From: Macrostomum hystrix
Lineage: Eukaryota > Platyhelminthes > Macrostomidae
Length of the DNA: 64,000 nt
Direction of reading: 5' to 3'
Assembly (NCBI GenBank): GCA_950097015.1
Contig: CATNEN010000003.1
Location: 2,975,001-3,039,000 of the forward strand
The translations under genes were made by a program, and so were the position numbers. Position 1 is the first letter of the stretch; every line of letters begins with the position of its first letter. This document shows, piece by piece, positions 61,076-64,000 of the stretch. Below the pieces are notes generated by a model. That model did not search any database and was not told the DNA's origin. It was given only the letters and a program-made list of their open reading frames with translations.

Positions 61076-63442
61076 ATCGGGTTCAAGTCTGACTGCCGGT
61101 TCGGCTGTGCCTAGCAGAATGCGTTCCAGCATGAAATCTGGCGACTCCTTGATGGCGGCCTAGAATAAAAAAGTTGCATTAATTATTGAAATCATATAAT
61201 ACTAATAGTAATATTTGCGGTAAGGCGCATCATTAAGTGTTCATCTGCACTCACACAGGCGTGTACATCTTTCAAATTCTATAATTGAAACTCAGGTATA
61301 CTAGGTTAGACAGGCCGCTCGCCCTCACCACACTACTGATGATACCCAGTAGCATGTTAACTTTCAAACAAACGCAGAGTACATATGTTTACTAAATGAA
61401 AATTAACCCTACCAAATTTCTACTTTAATAAACTCGTACATTATAAGCAATAGATAGAATCTGGCTCAAAGACACAATTTGTATTCCTTGGGCTGCGATT
61501 CGAACTCAAGACCACCCGATTATAAAAGACCTGAAGCTCTAATGATTGGACTACAACCTAGTATGAAATGAAACTTAAACTAATTTAAAGCGGTAAAGAC
61601 TACTAAAAAAGATTCAGTAGTATGTGCAGGATTGGCAACTTGAAAGAAAAAACAGATCATACCTGGACATCATCAGCAGACGGCGGTTTGACATCCGGAC
61701 TAGGCCGATAATCCATCAATAGCATAACCTGCTGCCTAGTAAACTGACAATTCGGATTCATTTCGTCAACAATTCGATCCGCAACACTCTGCTTAGACAC
61801 CTGTCTATCGTAGATCTTTCTTTCCATTGTATTGTCGGTGATTAGTCGGTAGATATAGCAAGGCTTAGTCTGGCCGTAACGATAGACTCGACAGACGGCC
61901 TGACAGTCGTGACAAGGATTCCAGGACGCGTCCATGACAACCACGCGATTAGCACCAATAAGATTGATGCCCAGACACCCGGCCCTAGTGCTCAGTAGAA
62001 ACAATTTAGCCTGGCTATCTGTCGCATTGAACGAGTTTATCATCTTCTCTCGATCGCTGGCAGCCGTGGAACCGTCCAGACGAAAATAACTGACACCTTT
62101 GCACCATTTCTCTGCAACCGTAGAATCTGTGTCCGCAGAGTCCGGATCAATACGCCAGGTTCTCAGAAACTGTTCCAATAGATCCAGAGTGAACAGTGAC
62201 TGGCTAAACACTAGCAGTTTATCATTGCGAGAGACGCACTCATTCAAGATTCGCTGGAAAACAAGTATCTTGGCGCCATTCTCCAATAGATTCGGAGTGT
62301 AATTTTGCATCAGTTCCTCGGCCCAGTCCAGAGATAGAACTGAATTATCGCCAGTTGGAACGCTGACATTGCTAAACAGATCGCTATTGTCACTTTTCTG
62401 CGACATTGCCCGACGCCCGGGACGACGTTTGGCTACGCCAGAAGAAGTGGCGCTGACTGCGGATGCCGATGAAGCGACAGATTCAGCTAAGGAGGCTTCG
62501 CTTTGCACAGCTGGCAAGGCGGAAGAGGTGGCAGCGGTGGCGCCGCCGCCATCTACATCGCAGGTGTAGTCAATGTCCAGATCATCAGCAGCAGCAGCTG
62601 GATTGGCAGATTTGGCAGCCAACAGGTGATACAAGATATCCGGATGATTCCAGATTTTGCAGCCAACAGCGAATGCTTTCAAAGGATTAGCGGCTGCCCA
62701 GCCAGCTAGGCCCTGATTCTGTAGGCTGAGCATGAATTTGGCATACAATGCCTCCTGGATTGGGCTCATCTTCAATAATAGAACAAATTCAGTCTTTGGC
62801 GGCAAAGATTTCTGCAGTACAGAATGCGATCTGCGCTGTACAAAGCCAGATAATAGTTCGTGTAGAACGTGAGCTCTGTAGCGCATCAGCTTGCGATCGG
62901 ACTCAGTGGAATCGATACACTGACCGTTGCTAATCGGCCGTTCAAACATGTTTGAGAACTGCTGCTTGGTGCCTAAGAAATTCGGTCTAACAAAGTCTAC
63001 CATGCACCAATACTCCAGTAGATTGTTCTGCAACGGATAGCCGGTCATGACAACTCGCCGGCGTGTCTTCAAGTTTTTCAAAGCCTTACTAATACCAGCT
63101 GAGGAGTTTTTAATTCGATGACCTTCGTCGCAGATGACAACCTGCGGTCCGGGATCGACTAGGGCGGACCGAACCTCCTCCCACATTGTTAGGGCCTCGT
63201 CTTCTTTGTCTACATCGATAACAATGGGATCTGGTGGTGCTGGATCTGGTTTAGACTGCGACTGGGATGCACCAGCGGCACTTTGCAGGCTTGCTGAGCT
63301 GGCGGATTTCCGGCTCATTGAGCGGCCGCCGCCGCCGCCGCTGGCGCCGGCTCGATAACGTTTCTGCAGCAACAGGCGAAACATCTCGTAGCCTAATAGC
63401 AGCACACCTCCGCCTTCCTGCCATTGCCTGATGACCTTGTGC
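58279..63442 (-). CDS. RAD54L2: ARIP4/RAD54L2-type SNF2 ATPase, 3' part (last three exons)
   Basis: RAD54L2 (ARIP4) is a nuclear SNF2-family DNA-dependent ATPase. Exons seen: 63442-61663, 61159-59804 and 59205-58279, in phase, giving 1353 residues; the 5' exons with the Walker A lysine lie beyond the right edge. The first exon starts mid-codon after a clear acceptor. It has EGGGVLLLGYEMFRLL, motif II as CDEGHRIKN (DEGH, as in ARIP4), MTGYPLQNNLLEYWCMVDF, FERPISNGQCIDST, VFSQSL, YFRLDGST and LSTRAGCLGINLIGANRVVV with VYRYGQ. The second exon keeps the ARIP4 segments HESLLLDR and LTRAEKR and carries a 15-CAG tract. The last exon is Gln-rich and ends with LWDSLSALDAQFG. Not splicing at ATG|GTGAGT (59804) would instead end the protein after 11 more codons, so two C-termini are possible. 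Two introns contain arrays. Confidence 0.92.
59385..59745. repeat. Short-unit minisatellite in the last RAD54L2 intron
   Basis: CATAGAAACCTACAGACA recurs about 17 times, alternately as an 18-bp form and as a 24-bp form with an added CTTACC or CTTATC. The mixed pattern of long and short units repeats as a block. It lies within the intron at 59206-59803. Confidence 0.9.
61031..61075 (-). repeat. Pure (CAG)15 tract in a RAD54L2 coding exon
   Basis: Fifteen uninterrupted CTG triplets on the + strand encode polyglutamine between EPD and SAIAG. The tract sits just upstream of the conserved HESLLLDR segment. Vertebrate ARIP4 has no such run here as far as I recall. Shorter CAG tracts recur across the last two exons. 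Confidence 0.9.
61491..61559 (-). repeat. tRNA-like SINE relic in a RAD54L2 intron
   Basis: On the - strand TTAGAGCTTCAGGTC is followed by GTGGTCTTGAGTTCGAATCG, containing an intact box B. The ends GGTTGT and GCAGCC pair imperfectly like an acceptor stem. The anticodon arm is poor. A degenerate tRNA-derived SINE head is more likely than a working tRNA gene. It resembles the relic at 38460-38580. Confidence 0.5.
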
Positions 63443-63479
63443 CTGCGATTGGTTTATGTCATTTGATTCATTTACAGTT

Positions 63480-63985
63480 AGGACCGGGTTTCCCTCACAA
63501 GCTATGGTATCAGGATTCCCCCATTGACCATGCGATCGGCATTCTCTTAAGACCATTGGTTGGGATTCTACTAAGTCTAAGTGATTGGGATTCCTTTAAG
63601 ACTAAGTGATTGGGATTCCTTTAAGTCTATGTGATTGGGATTCCTTTAAGACTAAGTGATTGGGATTCCTTTAAGACTATGTGATTGGGATTCCCCATTG
63701 ACCATGCGACCGGGATTCCCCTAAGATCACGTGATTGGGATACTCCTAAGACCATGTGATCGGGATTCCCCTAATACTATGCTATTGGGATTTCCCTAAG
63801 ACTATGCGATCGGGATTACCCTAATACTGTGCTATTGGGATTTCCCTAAGACCATGCGATCGGGATTCCCCTAAGTCTATGCGAACAGGATTTACCTAAG
63901 ACTTTGCGATCGGGATTCCCCTAAGACCATGGGATCCGGTATTCCTCAAAAATCGGGATTCCCATATAAACTATGGTGCTTAAGA
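63480..63985. repeat. ~27-bp minisatellite in a RAD54L2 intron at the window edge
   Basis: GATTGGGATTCC or GATCGGGATTCC alternates with CCTAAGACCATG or TTTAAGACTATG, repeating about every 25-28 bp. Units are moderately diverged. The array begins about 40 bp past the acceptor at 63443, and the intron continues beyond the window. Confidence 0.88.
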
Positions 63986-64000
63986 AAAATATGGGACAGG

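Overview
The window is nuclear DNA of an animal. The genes have GT-AG introns, cleaved signal peptides, polyadenylation signals, tRNA-derived SINEs and a mariner-like relic, and the proteins belong to animal families (FITM, FAM241, myotubularin with a C-terminal FYVE-like finger, ARIP4/RAD54L2, neprilysin-like M13, pancreatic-type lipase). The sequence gives no species name. Moderately GC-rich exons in AT-rich, repeat-loaded surroundings would suit a lophotrochozoan such as a free-living flatworm, but that is a guess.

Layout. At 0.4-1.3 kb lies a ~20-bp minisatellite, followed by a SINE fragment. At 2.66-4.53 kb (+) is a four-exon secreted lipase with a TATA box. At 4.9-6.1 kb is a 15-bp array. 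At 6.55-11.86 kb (+) is an M13 metallopeptidase-like gene whose first coding exon appears to be only ATG plus one base; its 3-kb intron is almost entirely a 16-bp array. At 12.0-13.9 kb are a dispersed repeat broken by a complete SINE with a 13-bp target duplication, and a deleted mariner-like element with ~121-bp inverted repeats. At 15.7-37.1 kb (-) is a three-exon FITM gene whose second intron holds a ~19.7-kb megasatellite of about 938 units of 21 bp. A SINE lies at 37.3-37.7 kb. At 38.6-39.1 kb (-) is a FAM241-type gene. At 40.85-47.54 kb (-) is a seven-exon myotubularin. At 47.5-52.5 kb no gene was found. At 52.5-52.9 kb (-) is a small signal-anchored protein of unknown function. At 53.2-58.0 kb are three further arrays. 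At 58.3-63.4 kb (-) are the last three exons of an ARIP4/RAD54L2 chromatin-remodelling ATPase, which continues beyond the right edge.

The genes do not form an operon or pathway. The lipase and the M13 protein are adjacent secreted hydrolase-family proteins on the + strand; FITM, FAM241, the phosphatase, the small membrane protein and RAD54L2 lie in a row on the - strand. The unifying feature is tandem repetition: most introns carry their own unrelated short-unit array, and several arrays keep perfect unit phase over kilobases. The long open frames inside those arrays come from unit length and lack of stops and are not annotated as genes. Splice sites were read by eye; exon joins were accepted where reading phase closed and the joined protein matched its family.
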